A program made the translations under genes and the position numbers. The notes under the pieces are model-generated. The model was given only the letters and a program-made list of their open reading frames with translations, was not told where the DNA came from and ran no database searches. This document shows positions 9,196 through 18,399 of a DNA stretch of 33,386 bases, piece after piece; position 1 is the stretch's first letter, and every line of letters starts with the position of its first letter. The stretch spans positions 1 through 33,386 of the forward strand of contig LCQS01000002.1 in NCBI GenBank assembly GCA_001004265.1, given 5' to 3'. Source of the DNA: Parcubacteria group bacterium GW2011_GWA2_51_10. Its GTDB lineage: Bacteria; Patescibacteriota; Minisyncoccia; Phycocordibacterales; UBA2100.

Positions 9196-10059
9196 CTATT
9201 CGGCCCTCTTTTTTTGAGCTCGGGGAGAGAGCGTGCGGCCGCCGTATTTTCGGATCGCTCGCTGGATTTTAGTTACGCAGTTACCCATGCGGTCAATTAC
9301 ATCGCTTTCGGTAAGCCGGATGACTGTCCAGCCGTTTCTCTGAAGAAAAGAATCTTTGATTTTGTCTTTATGTTTTTGCGTGGGAATCGTGTGCGCTTTA
9401 TCGTTGTCGCATTCAATCGCGATTTTTCCTCCGCGGCACAGGATGGCAAAATCTAGATAGTATCTAACTTTCTTCCCACTCCGTTTGCCGGAAACGTAGT
9501 GCTGGGGCAGATTACCAGTTCTTGCTTTCCGCAGGGCGCTCGCCAAGAGTTCTTCCGTCGGCGGGACATCATACAGTTGCAGTACGTTCTTTGCGGCAAG
9601 CAGTCGGCGCAAAGTGGTGAAGCCGAACGAAACACGCCGCGCGGGGAATTTTCTGTTCCTGATTGGGGAGGAGAGCTTCTTTATTTCATTCACGCGAATC
9701 CAGCGGTACTCATTGCCCGCTCGTGGATGGTTTTGTTCATTGGGCAAAAAGTCGCGACGCCGCAGGCGGCGCGACTCGACGACGCGCGCATAGTATCGAA
9801 TGCACCTTCCTAATTTGCCGAAAGTTGCCGGCTGATAGAACGCAATGTATTTGAAGGACCGCTTTGGCGACTGTGCAACCGGCATCCGATACCACCGCTC
9901 ACCCTTAAGGATTGTAAGATCGCGTCTGCTTTTCAGAACTGCGACTAAAACGCTCTTTCCGCTTTCGCGCTCGCGCGCCATACATAGACTATAGCGCAGA
10001 AGAGGATGTCGAATATTAATGCGAAACTCCCGCCAAAGGCGGGAGTTTCGCTTGAGCAA
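9196..10059 (-). CDS. DUF559-type (restriction-endonuclease-like) domain protein
   Basis: C-terminal VRYYLDFAILCRGGKIAIECDNDKAHT...RNGWTVIRLTESDV; start possibly downstream (MARERESGKSV). Confidence 0.85.
   Translation of the reverse strand: MLKRNSRLWREFRINIRHPLLRYSLCMARERESGKSVLVAVLKSRRDLTILKGERWYRMPVAQSPKRSFKYIAFYQPATFGKLGRCIRYYARVVESRRLRRRDFLPNEQNHPRAGNEYRWIRVNEIKKLSSPIRNRKFPARRVSFGFTTLRRLLAAKNVLQLYDVPPTEELLASALRKARTGNLPQHYVSGKRSGKKVRYYLDFAILCRGGKIAIECDNDKAHTIPTQKHKDKIKDSFLQRNGWTVIRLTESDVIDRMGNCVTKIQRAIRKYGGRTLSPRAQKKRAE
10021..10051. terminator. Strong hairpin, terminator-like; lies between two minus-strand genes and overlaps the longest-start form of the DUF559 ORF
   Basis: gcgaaactcccgcc / ggcgggagtttcgc perfect 14-bp arms. 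Confidence 0.6.
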
Positions 10060-10097
10060 ATTGAGTCAGATTTTACTGCACCCAATTCTTATTGCAC

Positions 10098-10610
10098 TCA
10101 ATTCGCGCCGTATCCATTAGGTATCGCGTGTGCGAACCAAAAATGCCCCGGCCCGTAACTCGGATCACTGCCCTGATCCATCACAGTTTCAAACTGTCCC
10201 CAGATGCAGTAGCCGCCGTCAGGAAGCGGTGTGTAATCCGCGCCGCAATCCCCGATCCATTTTATCTTGTAGTGCCACACGGAACCCGATCCACCTTTCT
10301 TGCCATTCCACTCGTTGTCGGTCCATGCGCTCGAGTAAGGAGGGTTCGCCCATCCTTCCGCATTGCCACGATCCCAATCGCTCGTCCATTTCATCACGAG
10401 CTTGTCTGGCGAGTAGATACCAACACAGTTGGCAGCTTGTCCGCCTGCGAGACACCAGCTCGCGCCCGTTCCGTTGAAGATTCGCGCCGTGTCGTTGTAG
10501 CCGTATTGATCGAATCCGCCGGCCGCAAACGCGAACGAGGCCGTGAGAAGAATAGCGAGCACGCTCCCTCCCACTGCGACTCCGATGTTTGTCGATATCG
10601 TTTTTGTCAT
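10098..10610 (-). CDS. Secreted Trp/Gly-rich hypothetical protein
   Basis: MTKTISTNIGVAVGGSVLAILLTASFAFAAGGFDQYGYNDTARIFNGTGASWCLAGG...; signal peptide, 4 Cys. Confidence 0.85.
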   Translation of the reverse strand: MTKTISTNIGVAVGGSVLAILLTASFAFAAGGFDQYGYNDTARIFNGTGASWCLAGGQAANCVGIYSPDKLVMKWTSDWDRGNAEGWANPPYSSAWTDNEWNGKKGGSGSVWHYKIKWIGDCGADYTPLPDGGYCIWGQFETVMDQGSDPSYGPGHFWFAHAIPNGYGAN

Positions 10611-11357
10611 ATGTACAAATTAATATTATAAAATTAACTAATAAGGTCTCGATAGTATACCCCATTAAAAAGAACGCCTGAAACGCAAGGAAAAAGAGGC
10701 CTAAAACAACGAACGGCACCTATGTAGGATGCCGCCCAAGCCTGATGGGGGCATTATATGGGCATTCTAATTCTCCTGCGCAGTAAACGTAGAATAGACG
10801 ACAGAATAGCCCGTCAGCCAGCAGATACAATGCTACGATTTTCGATTGACGTCAATAATAGTGGTAATGTGCGCACACATATAGCGCAATCCGGTACAGT
10901 CCGGAAATGCCAGTACATATGGCAAAACAATTAAAGAGGAGCGGTCGAACAGCTCATATAGCCTGCATCCATGTTTTAGGCAAGGACATTTACGTCATTA
11001 TTTCTTTAGTATTGTATTTCGAACTGCGGGAGACTTATGCACTGTGTACCTTAGCAGGCAGACGTAACCATTGATACGCTTGCAGTAGAGTCGAACCTGA
11101 AGATGGCGTGAAGAAGAGAAGCGCCTATAATATACATAAGAGGAATCGTAGTCGTGCTCTTTAATTTTTCTGGTTGAGAGGGCGAGTGTAGACGCCTGCG
11201 TCCCACAAGCAGGACCCCCCTATCCCTCCCTCCCAGCCCGAAACGCTGGCTGTGTTCTTTGCCTGATCTTTGAAAAGGTCGCATTGATCGCCAGAGTTTC
11301 GTGTTGTACACACGCACGTAGGAGATTTTCAATTTTTTTTAGACGGAGGCTACTATC

Positions 11358-11564
11358 ATGCCCACCAACACGAACAACTGCCCTTACCGCAGTACTTGTG
11401 GGTGGCAGGCGAGTGGGGAGGGACGATTCTTGCGTTCCTTTCGGTTTCGGTGCGACGAGAAGTGTCGTCCGCCAGTCATATCGACGGACATCTGGGAGCG
11501 CGGGCTCGAGACGGCCGCAGCTCATTTCCAGGCGGTGTTCGGGAGACTTCCAGATGCGACGTAA
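11358..11564 (+). CDS. Small Cys-containing protein, possibly metal-binding (CPYRSTC ... CDEKC)
   Basis: GGAGG RBS 8 nt upstream of ATG; two CxxxxC/CxxxC pairs; hairpin just downstream. Confidence 0.5.
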   Translation: MPTNTNNCPYRSTCGWQASGEGRFLRSFRFRCDEKCRPPVISTDIWERGLETAAAHFQAVFGRLPDAT

Positions 11565-11568
11565 ACAC

Positions 11569-11606
11569 GAGGAGGACACACGGGGAGGACGCTTGTTGTC
11601 CTCCTC
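11569..11606 (+). terminator. Hairpin downstream of the small CDS
   Basis: gaggaggaca / tgtcctcctc 10-bp stem; weak T-run. Confidence 0.45.
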
Positions 11607-11614
11607 TTGCTTTG

Positions 11615-11642
11615 CAGAATTGGGGTCACAGAATTGGGGTCA
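11615..11642. repeat. Tandem duplication of CAGAATTGGGGTCA (2 x 14 bp)
   Basis: cagaattggggtca cagaattggggtca, perfect. Confidence 0.9.
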
Positions 11643-11841
11643 GGCACAATTAAATCGATAAAGTTATGTTGTAATTTATCAAGTTCCGGGGAGTGGGACT
11701 CGACGCCGCATAAATGCGGCACGTAGATTTCGTCACCACGCAAGCGTGAACAAAATCTTTAGCCCTCGGTTCTCAACGTTCTCCGTTCACTGGAGGGTCG
11801 CTGTTCTTCGGCACGATTCCGTCCGACTTCCTTCACATCTT

Positions 11842-12126
11842 TCAAAGCGCGAGGCGCAATGCGAAAGGCGCGATAAGATCGTCAACGTTGCGCCGAAATC
11901 GAGAAAGTTCCTGCGAGGCGTGCGCATAGAGAAGACCGCGCAACATAAGGAGGCCCTCCTCATAGGCCTCGGGATGATTTTCTTTCTCTAACCGCGAGAG
12001 AGTCTTCCATGCGCGCTCTCGCGAGGCTTCGTAGTTCTTTATGTTGCCAGACTCCAAAGCCAGCGCGCATCGGATGATGTCCGCGCCGAGATTTGCGAAA
12101 TAAAATGAAGCGCGGTCAGGTGTCAT
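11842..12126 (-). CDS. Small all-helical hypothetical protein
   Basis: 94 aa; start overlaps the stop of the upstream DUF5674 gene by 4 nt (ATGA). Confidence 0.75.
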   Translation of the reverse strand: MTPDRASFYFANLGADIIRCALALESGNIKNYEASRERAWKTLSRLEKENHPEAYEEGLLMLRGLLYAHASQELSRFRRNVDDLIAPFALRLAL

Positions 12127-12479
12127 ACGAATAGTTCCGGTATGATCTGCGCGATAAGCACGCGGATCTTCCTGCGAAGCTCTTGGTCTTGTATTTCCAT
12201 GCTTCTGTTTCCTTGCTGAGGCCGAATATTTATAAGAGACACGTATTTGACGGCTTCATCACCTCGCTCATCGACGTGGATATTAAATCCCCAGATATTT
12301 TCTTGCGCAGATCCTTCCGAAAGAAGCGCGGCATTGGCGTCCATATGCCATTCTCCTCCAAGAGCGATGATCTCGCGCTCGATGTCGACGGCACCTTTTA
12401 TCATGTCCTGATATATCTCCTCCGCGAGCGAGCGCACTTCCTCAAGCGATACGGGATCCTTTATGATTTTAATATTCAT
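12123..12479 (-). CDS. DUF5674-family protein
   Basis: MNIKIIKDPVSLEEVRSLAEEIYQDMIKGAVDIEREIIALGGEWHMDANAALL... Confidence 0.85.
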   Translation of the reverse strand: MNIKIIKDPVSLEEVRSLAEEIYQDMIKGAVDIEREIIALGGEWHMDANAALLSEGSAQENIWGFNIHVDERGDEAVKYVSLINIRPQQGNRSMEIQDQELRRKIRVLIAQIIPELFV

Positions 12480-12708
12480 TCCTAATATCGTAACACCCCC
12501 GGCTCGTTTGCATGATTTCGCTCGCCCTATTTCGAGCGAGAGTCGACTTGCGTTGTCCTATTTGGCTCCGCACCGTTGGGTTTGTTCGAACGTGGACGCA
12601 CAGAATTACGCTAATTATTACGTGCCTGACCTGCTTGATTAACCAGTAGGATTTGCTACCGTAAAAGCATAGAAGTCTATTGATAAATTACACAATAAAA
12701 ACTCATTC

Positions 12709-14061
12709 ATGAAACAAATAATTGTTTCGGTTGTCGCCCTTTTTGTCATTGCGGGCATCGTGACTTTCGCTATTCCTGCTCTGACACTAGCGGTCGCAGA
12801 GGGGCAAGGCAGTGATAATTTGACGCGTGTACTCATTGCTTTTGATAAACCAGTTGGCCCGAGCGAGCAAGCAATTGTGCGTACCCATGGCGGCAAGATT
12901 AAATACAGCTATTCAATTGTTAATGCTATCGCCGCCACACTCCCTTCTCAAGCGATTGAAGGGTTGTCTCACAATCCACATGTCGTGTCCGTTGAACTTG
13001 ACGATACAGTATTCGCTACCGACATCGAACTCGATAATTCATGGGGTGTGAAGCATATCGGTGCAGGGACAGTACACACTGGTTCAGTGCAGACTGGTTC
13101 AGCAAACAAAGGCGCTGGAGTAAAAATCGGCATCATAGATTCGGGAGTTAACTATAATCACCCCGATCTCAACGCTAACTACCGCGGCGGCTATGATTTT
13201 TACTACTATGATAATGACCCGATGGATGTGTATGGGCATGGGACGCATGTTGCCGGTACCGCTTGTGCGGAAGATAACGACAATGGCACGAAGGATAAAA
13301 AGGGCAAGCCGCTCTACGGCGTTGTAGGCGTTGCGCCGAATTGCGACCTCTATGCGCTCCGCGTTTTGAGTGACAGTGGCGTTGGCTACTGGAGCGATAT
13401 TATCGCCGCGGTTGATTGGTCAACAGGTGGATTGATTTACCTTCCCGGCTATTGGGACGAGCCGGTCGGTGCTCCAGAAGAACCGATACAGGGAGTCAAA
13501 ATGGACGTCATTAACCTATCGCTTGGGAAAGATACATATCCGGGCACCATCGTAGAACAAGCATTTACTAACGCCGAAGCAAGCGGCGTCGTGATCGTTG
13601 CGGCGGCAGGAAATTCAGGAAATACCGCAGGCACTGGAGACAATGTTATTTATCCGGCAAAATTCGCTTCGGTGATCGCCGTTGCCGCTACCGATTCTGC
13701 TGATAAACGCGCAAGCTTCTCAAGCACCGGTCCCAAGGTGGAACTTGCGGCACCGGGAGTGTCTGTCTATTCAACGTGGAATGATAAAACGAGCTATGCT
13801 AATCCACAACCGAAATGTAACCGTTCAGATAGCGGTTGCTACAAATACGGCTCCGGCACTTCAATGGCCTCGCCTCACGTGGCGGGTGTTGCGGCCCTGA
13901 TCATTGCGAGTGGTTTAGTCTCGGATACTAATGGCACTAATGGGATATACGATGAAGTACGTGCGAGGTTGAACGCAACCGCGACTGATATGGGAACCAA
14001 CGGAAGAGATGCGCAGTATGGTTATGGCCTCGTGAACGCTATTGCCGCAGTGCAACAGTAA
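12709..14061 (+). CDS. Secreted subtilisin-like (S8) serine protease with I9-like propeptide
   Basis: IGIIDSGVNYNHPDL (Asp), YGHGTHVAGT (His), GTSMASPHVAGVAALI (Ser); signal peptide. Confidence 0.97.
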   Translation: MKQIIVSVVALFVIAGIVTFAIPALTLAVAEGQGSDNLTRVLIAFDKPVGPSEQAIVRTHGGKIKYSYSIVNAIAATLPSQAIEGLSHNPHVVSVELDDTVFATDIELDNSWGVKHIGAGTVHTGSVQTGSANKGAGVKIGIIDSGVNYNHPDLNANYRGGYDFYYYDNDPMDVYGHGTHVAGTACAEDNDNGTKDKKGKPLYGVVGVAPNCDLYALRVLSDSGVGYWSDIIAAVDWSTGGLIYLPGYWDEPVGAPEEPIQGVKMDVINLSLGKDTYPGTIVEQAFTNAEASGVVIVAAAGNSGNTAGTGDNVIYPAKFASVIAVAATDSADKRASFSSTGPKVELAAPGVSVYSTWNDKTSYANPQPKCNRSDSGCYKYGSGTSMASPHVAGVAALIIASGLVSDTNGTNGIYDEVRARLNATATDMGTNGRDAQYGYGLVNAIAAVQQ

Positions 14062-14087
14062 TAAGTTCGAGCCTCACCAAGGATACG

Positions 14088-14120
14088 CAAAAAGAGCCCT
14101 ATTTTATAGGTCTCTTTTTG
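14088..14120 (+). terminator. Rho-independent terminator after the subtilase gene
   Basis: caaaaagagccctattttataggtctctttttg. Confidence 0.75.
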
Positions 14121-14148
14121 CCGGCTCTGGTCATTGGGCGCGTTTGTT

Positions 14149-14169
14149 TATCCTGAGCACGTCGAAGGG
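14149..14169. repeat. Second copy of the short dispersed repeat (tatcctgagcacgtcgaaggg)
   Basis: Matches 4161-4181 except 2 nt. Confidence 0.65.
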
Positions 14170-14303
14170 GAACAGAAGTTCTATGCGGTTGATTGGAAAA
14201 GTTTAGAGAGGGAACTTAATTTTGGCAAGGTATAAAAGCAAACCGTTCTGGAACGGCTTACGTTGGGGATGGTAATTGGTGGAAATGAGCAGACGCGGGA
14301 TGG

Positions 14304-14621
14304 TCAATTGATACCGATCCGTTTACGTCTCTTGTTTTTCAGTATTTCGTACCCTCCAATAATCCAAGGCGGAATGGTGAGAAAGAATACTAAATCCTCA
14401 ATCGGCACTCCTGCGATTGCTAGACCTACAGTTTGTGAATCGCTGGTACCATAGATCCATAGTCCGTTTTGTATTCCGATGTAGTCGCTTATGAATGCGA
14501 CTACAAAAATTATTGCTGTGGTAACAGTGAACGCCTGCCAATCCAAATAGTCTTTTGCGAAATATAACACTATAGCCGAAGGTAGAATGCCGAAGAAAAA
14601 CACCAAGAGGAAGTAGCCCAT
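14304..14621 (-). CDS. Lycopene cyclase domain-containing small membrane protein
   Basis: MGYFLLVFFFGILPSAIVLYFAKDYLDW...GLWIYGTSDSQTVGLAIAGVPIEDLVFFLTIPPW (CrtY_CD-type motif); longer ORF upstream is translated tRNA. Confidence 0.8.
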   Translation of the reverse strand: MGYFLLVFFFGILPSAIVLYFAKDYLDWQAFTVTTAIIFVVAFISDYIGIQNGLWIYGTSDSQTVGLAIAGVPIEDLVFFLTIPPWIIGGYEILKNKRRKRIGIN

Positions 14622-14651
14622 ACCTGAATTGTAACAGAAAGAATTCACATT

Positions 14652-14726
14652 TGGCTCCGGGGGTGGGATTCGAACCCACAACTTACACGTTAACAGCGTG
14701 CCACTCTACCGTTGAGTTACCCCGGA
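14652..14726 (-). tRNA. tRNA-Asn (GTT), CCA encoded
   Basis: Reverse strand tccggggtaactcaacggtagagtggcacgctGTTaacgtgtaagttgtgggttcgaatcccacccccggagcca; full cloverleaf. Confidence 0.96.
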
Positions 14727-14885
14727 ATATTGTTTCTAGGGCAAATTGAGCCCCGACGATTCGTTTTTTGAATGTCGAGGTCCCGACCGTAGCGTCGGGA
14801 TTACCCCAGAATGTGTTAGGGGAGTATATCGGCAAACAGTTTGTATGAAAAGGATATTGTGAATATACTGAAACTGTAGTTCTGT

Positions 14886-15506
14886 ATGATCAAATACGTA
14901 ATCGGCATTGTTGTAGTAATCGTCATCGTTGCGGGCGGATATTATGTGTGGCGAGAAACGGTACGTCTCGCGATTCCTACCCAGACGGTTCCTACAGTTA
15001 CCGAACCTGCGATGAGTACGTACGCGACATCTACTTTCTCTATTAAGTACCCGTCTGCGTATACCGTTAATGATTCATACGCATATGATCAATTCGGGTC
15101 GCAGAAGCTCATTCACGGCGTGAAGTTCACCATTCCGGAGGAAATGGCGACGGGCACGAATTTGGCGGTTGATACCGGAATTTCCCTTGAAAGCTTGCCG
15201 CGTGCAAGAAATTGCACGGGCGATATTTATCTGACGGCAAATGTGCGGGCGGAGAAAATTACCGAGAATGGCACAGACTTTTCTTTTGCCACATCTAGCG
15301 GCGCAGCCGCAGGCAATCTTTATGAAGAATTTGTCTATGCTCTTAGCACCAGCTCGCCCTGCACGGCGGTGCGCTACTTCATCCACTCCGGCAACATCGG
15401 CAATTACCCTCAGGCAGGTGAGCCGGGAGCTGTCCGAGAATTCGATAGGGAAGCGCTCATCGCGGAATTCGACAAAATCCGTCTCTCGCTCATCTTGAAC
15501 CGCTAG
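14886..15506 (+). CDS. Membrane-anchored hypothetical protein
   Basis: N-terminal TM (VIGIVVVIVIVAGGYYVW) followed by extracytoplasmic domain with 2 Cys. Confidence 0.8.
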   Translation: MIKYVIGIVVVIVIVAGGYYVWRETVRLAIPTQTVPTVTEPAMSTYATSTFSIKYPSAYTVNDSYAYDQFGSQKLIHGVKFTIPEEMATGTNLAVDTGISLESLPRARNCTGDIYLTANVRAEKITENGTDFSFATSSGAAAGNLYEEFVYALSTSSPCTAVRYFIHSGNIGNYPQAGEPGAVREFDREALIAEFDKIRLSLILNR

Positions 15507-15518
15507 CGAAAAAAATTA

Positions 15519-15866
15519 TTGAGTGATATGGAAAAATTGCCGAACGTTTTCCGAGCTCGCAGTCATCCACAACGACCAGAAAATAAAGAGCCGATTAGAG
15601 CGATGGCTGCGCTTCTTGAAGGCAAGAAAATAAGGATTACGTTTACCGCTGAACTATACAAGCACGACGTCATTGAAGGAGTATGTAAAACCGTAACTGC
15701 ACTTCAGCCCGATTCTCGTGGCGATCCCACACGGTTCGCGTTGAGCTTTAAAATAGGAAATGGATTATATGTGTTTGATGTATCGACTCAAGACGGTATA
15801 ACGGCAGATTCCATCGAGGGATCGTATCAACCCGGCGGACGTTACAAGATACAGGTATTAAACTGA
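15519..15866 (+). CDS. Hypothetical protein
   Basis: 115 aa ORF; TTG start or ATG at 15528; followed closely by the next CDS. Confidence 0.65.
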   Translation: MSDMEKLPNVFRARSHPQRPENKEPIRAMAALLEGKKIRITFTAELYKHDVIEGVCKTVTALQPDSRGDPTRFALSFKIGNGLYVFDVSTQDGITADSIEGSYQPGGRYKIQVLN

Positions 15867-15877
15867 TCTGCAGCAAC

Positions 15878-16483
15878 ATGACGAGACTTAGCAACGCGAC
15901 TCTCCTAGTAATCGATTTTCAGAATGACTTTGTAGCGCCCGGCGGTGTCGTTGAAATCAAAGAAATACGACGCAATCTCGGTGATTACGCAAAGTTTATC
16001 GATACATGCCGCGCAGCAGGCGTTTTAGTAATTTATACGCGACATAATTACACTCCCGAAAATAATCCGATTGAGAAAAAGCTGTTCCCTCAACTTGAAA
16101 ACGATGGACTTCGTCCGGGTAGTACGGGCTGGGAAATTTATGATGTCATTACACCCAAGGGCGGCGACACAATTGTTGATAAGACGCGATACGATGCTTT
16201 CTTCAAAACTAATCTGAAAGAAATTCTAGATGACCACGATATAAAAACAGTTATCATTACTGGAACAATGACCGACGTGTGCTGTGAATCGACTGCACGC
16301 ACTGCAATGCATTATGATTACGATGTCATATTTTGTTCGGACATGACTTACTGCGCCGATCCGGTGAGTCACGATAACACTCTTAAAGTTATATCGTCTC
16401 ACTTTGGGAAGGTGATGTCATCCAATGCAATCGTGAAAGAATTTCAAAATGTTACGCCAAAGTCTTCCAATCGAAAGGGCTAA
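15878..16483 (+). CDS. Isochorismatase-family cysteine hydrolase
   Basis: LLVIDFQNDFVAPGG...VIITGTMTDVCCESTARTAMHYDYDVIFCSDMT. Confidence 0.95.
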   Translation: MTRLSNATLLVIDFQNDFVAPGGVVEIKEIRRNLGDYAKFIDTCRAAGVLVIYTRHNYTPENNPIEKKLFPQLENDGLRPGSTGWEIYDVITPKGGDTIVDKTRYDAFFKTNLKEILDDHDIKTVIITGTMTDVCCESTARTAMHYDYDVIFCSDMTYCADPVSHDNTLKVISSHFGKVMSSNAIVKEFQNVTPKSSNRKG

Positions 16484-16536
16484 GTCGCAGTACAGCCGGC
16501 AAGAAGAGTGACTATTGCTAACAGTAAGAATTAGTC

Positions 16537-16803
16537 ATGGCTACCATCAAAAAGAAAATATGGCCAGAGTATTTTGGCGCGGTCGTCTCTGGCAAAAAGA
16601 AATACGAATTAAGACTTAATGATTTTGAGGTCAATGAGGGCGATATCTTGGTTTTGGAAGAATGGGATCCCGAAACAAAACAGTATACCGGCAGAAATGT
16701 TGAGAAAAGGGTTACCTACGTCGGCAAATTCAAGATCGATCAATTATTTTGGCCGGAAGAAGAAATTAAAGCTAAAGGCATACAAATTATCTCGATAGAA
16801 TAA
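16537..16803 (+). CDS. ASCH/DUF3850-type protein
   Basis: KIWPEYFGAVVSGKKKYELRLNDFEVNEGDILVLEEWDPETKQYTGR. Confidence 0.85.
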   Translation: MATIKKKIWPEYFGAVVSGKKKYELRLNDFEVNEGDILVLEEWDPETKQYTGRNVEKRVTYVGKFKIDQLFWPEEEIKAKGIQIISIE

Positions 16804-16839
16804 ATTATTATGGCGCTCGACTCAATGGGAAAAAAATCG

Positions 16840-16874
16840 AACAGGTCCGGGCGCGAGGCCCAGACCTGTTTTGT
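16840..16874 (+). terminator. Terminator hairpin (possibly bidirectional)
   Basis: aacaggtc...gacctgttttgtt. Confidence 0.65.
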
Positions 16875-16885
16875 TGCTTCGGCGC

Positions 16886-17071
16886 TCACGCGGGCCGCAT
16901 AAGCGTTTGGCAAATGCAATGGATGACTTCCCGCTCGCCTTGATTGGTAAGCATCATTCTTTTTCTTGCAGGATCGACGATCCTCGAGCAATTGCGGCAC
17001 GCGCCGTCAAAGGGCGTTTGTAGAAGGTGGTAAGGCGCGTTCAATACATCGAGATGGTGCGGTGCGTTCAT
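16886..17071 (-). CDS. Small Cys/His-containing hypothetical protein
   Basis: GGGAGG RBS directly upstream on the minus strand; CRNC and CIC motifs; terminator hairpin downstream. Confidence 0.6.
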   Translation of the reverse strand: MNAPHHLDVLNAPYHLLQTPFDGACRNCSRIVDPARKRMMLTNQGEREVIHCICQTLMRPA

Positions 17072-17168
17072 TGCTATAACCTCCCGCGGAACTCAAAATT
17101 GTCCGCTCTGCCGCAAAAGTAGCATACATTCATCTGTATTTCACCCTTTCGAGCCGACAATTAAAACA

Positions 17169-17762
17169 ATGCCAATAAGGGCACTGATACTACTCGGCAC
17201 GCTTAAAAAGAATGAGCCGTCGAATACGGAAGTCTTATCGGAATTTCTGCTTGAGAAACTGCGAGCGAAAAATGTCTCGTGCGAATTGATAAAGCTCGTG
17301 AATTGCAAAATCCTGCCGGGGACGTATTCCGACATGGGGCAAGGGGACGAATGGCCGAGCATTCTTGAAAAAATTCTTGCGGCGGAAATCATAATTTTCG
17401 CGACCCCAATCTGGTGGAATTCTCCGTCATCTGAAATCCAGCGAGTCATCGAGCGGCTCGACGAAATTCATGATGAGATTCTCGAAGGGAAAAAATCTAA
17501 AATGGCAGGCAAAGTGGGCGGTGTAGTCATTACGGGCGATCCAGATGGCGCGCAATCGGTGATAGGAACGGTCGGGAATTTCTTCAATTTTATAGGGATG
17601 GTGCTGCCGCCCTATGCGACGCTCTCCGTGCTGTCGGCTCTACAGAGGAAAGACGTGGAGACGAGCCGCGAAAAACTTCTCGAGCTCTATCGGAAAGACT
17701 ACGCACAAGCGGCGGATACAATGGTTGAGCAGTTAATGTTGCACGCTGGCCGCGCGGTATAA
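17169..17762 (+). CDS. Flavodoxin-like/NADPH-dependent FMN reductase family protein
   Basis: RALILLGTLKKNEPSNTEVLSEFLLEKL...IIIFATPIWWNSPSSEIQRVIERLD. Confidence 0.9.
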   Translation: MPIRALILLGTLKKNEPSNTEVLSEFLLEKLRAKNVSCELIKLVNCKILPGTYSDMGQGDEWPSILEKILAAEIIIFATPIWWNSPSSEIQRVIERLDEIHDEILEGKKSKMAGKVGGVVITGDPDGAQSVIGTVGNFFNFIGMVLPPYATLSVLSALQRKDVETSREKLLELYRKDYAQAADTMVEQLMLHAGRAV

Positions 17763-17763
17763 T

Positions 17764-18396
17764 ATGCGCGTGAGAAATGCATATGCACTATTAGGAGTTC
17801 TGTTTCTTATCCTGATCATCGGCTCATCGTATGCCTTTAACCGAGGATTCATAAAAACCGAAGATACTGAAAACATTATTAGTAATTCGCAATCACAACC
17901 TATGGCATCAACAACACTCTCACTTACCAGTTCTGTATTTGAGCATAATGGAAAAATTCCTTCCAAGTACACATGCGACGGCGATCGCTCTATCAATCCG
18001 CCGCTTGAAATTGCAGGCGCTCCCGAAGGAACGAAAACGCTCGCGCTTATTATGGATGATCCAGATGTTCCCAAGGTAAAACGCCCTTCCGGCGTCTTCG
18101 ATCATTGGGTTGTATTTAATATGATGCCTCCGCCGGAAGGGGGGACGCTAGAGATTTTTGAGGGCGGCCCGATACCAGGAATGCAAGGCGCGAATACCGC
18201 TGGCACAAACGTATACACAGGACCGTGCCCTCCGCCGGAGTACGAGCCGAGCGAGCATCGTTATGTGTTCAAACTCTACGCACTTGATTCTGAACTTGAT
18301 CTCGACAAAAACGCCACGAAAGACGACGTGCTAGCAGCGATGAACGGCAGAATCCTTGAAAGTGCTGAACTCATCGGAAGATACAAGCGCATATAG
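17764..18396 (+). CDS. YbhB/YbcL family (PEBP, Raf kinase inhibitor-like) protein, membrane-anchored
   Basis: KYTCDGDRSINPPLEIAGAPEGTKTLALIMDDPDVP...FDHWVVFNM...HRYVFKLYALD. Confidence 0.95.
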   Translation: MRVRNAYALLGVLFLILIIGSSYAFNRGFIKTEDTENIISNSQSQPMASTTLSLTSSVFEHNGKIPSKYTCDGDRSINPPLEIAGAPEGTKTLALIMDDPDVPKVKRPSGVFDHWVVFNMMPPPEGGTLEIFEGGPIPGMQGANTAGTNVYTGPCPPPEYEPSEHRYVFKLYALDSELDLDKNATKDDVLAAMNGRILESAELIGRYKRI

Positions 18397-18399
18397 CCG

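Noticed and set aside
11051-11743. Several overlapping ORFs on both strands (93-125 aa)
   Set aside because: Arg-rich, mutually overlapping, no homology-like features; only the RBS-preceded 68-aa ORF at 11358 retained.
14622-14681. N-terminal extension MWVRIPPPEPNVNSFCYNSG of the lycopene-cyclase-like ORF
   Set aside because: It is a translation of the tRNA-Asn gene and its spacer; real start is MGYFLL.
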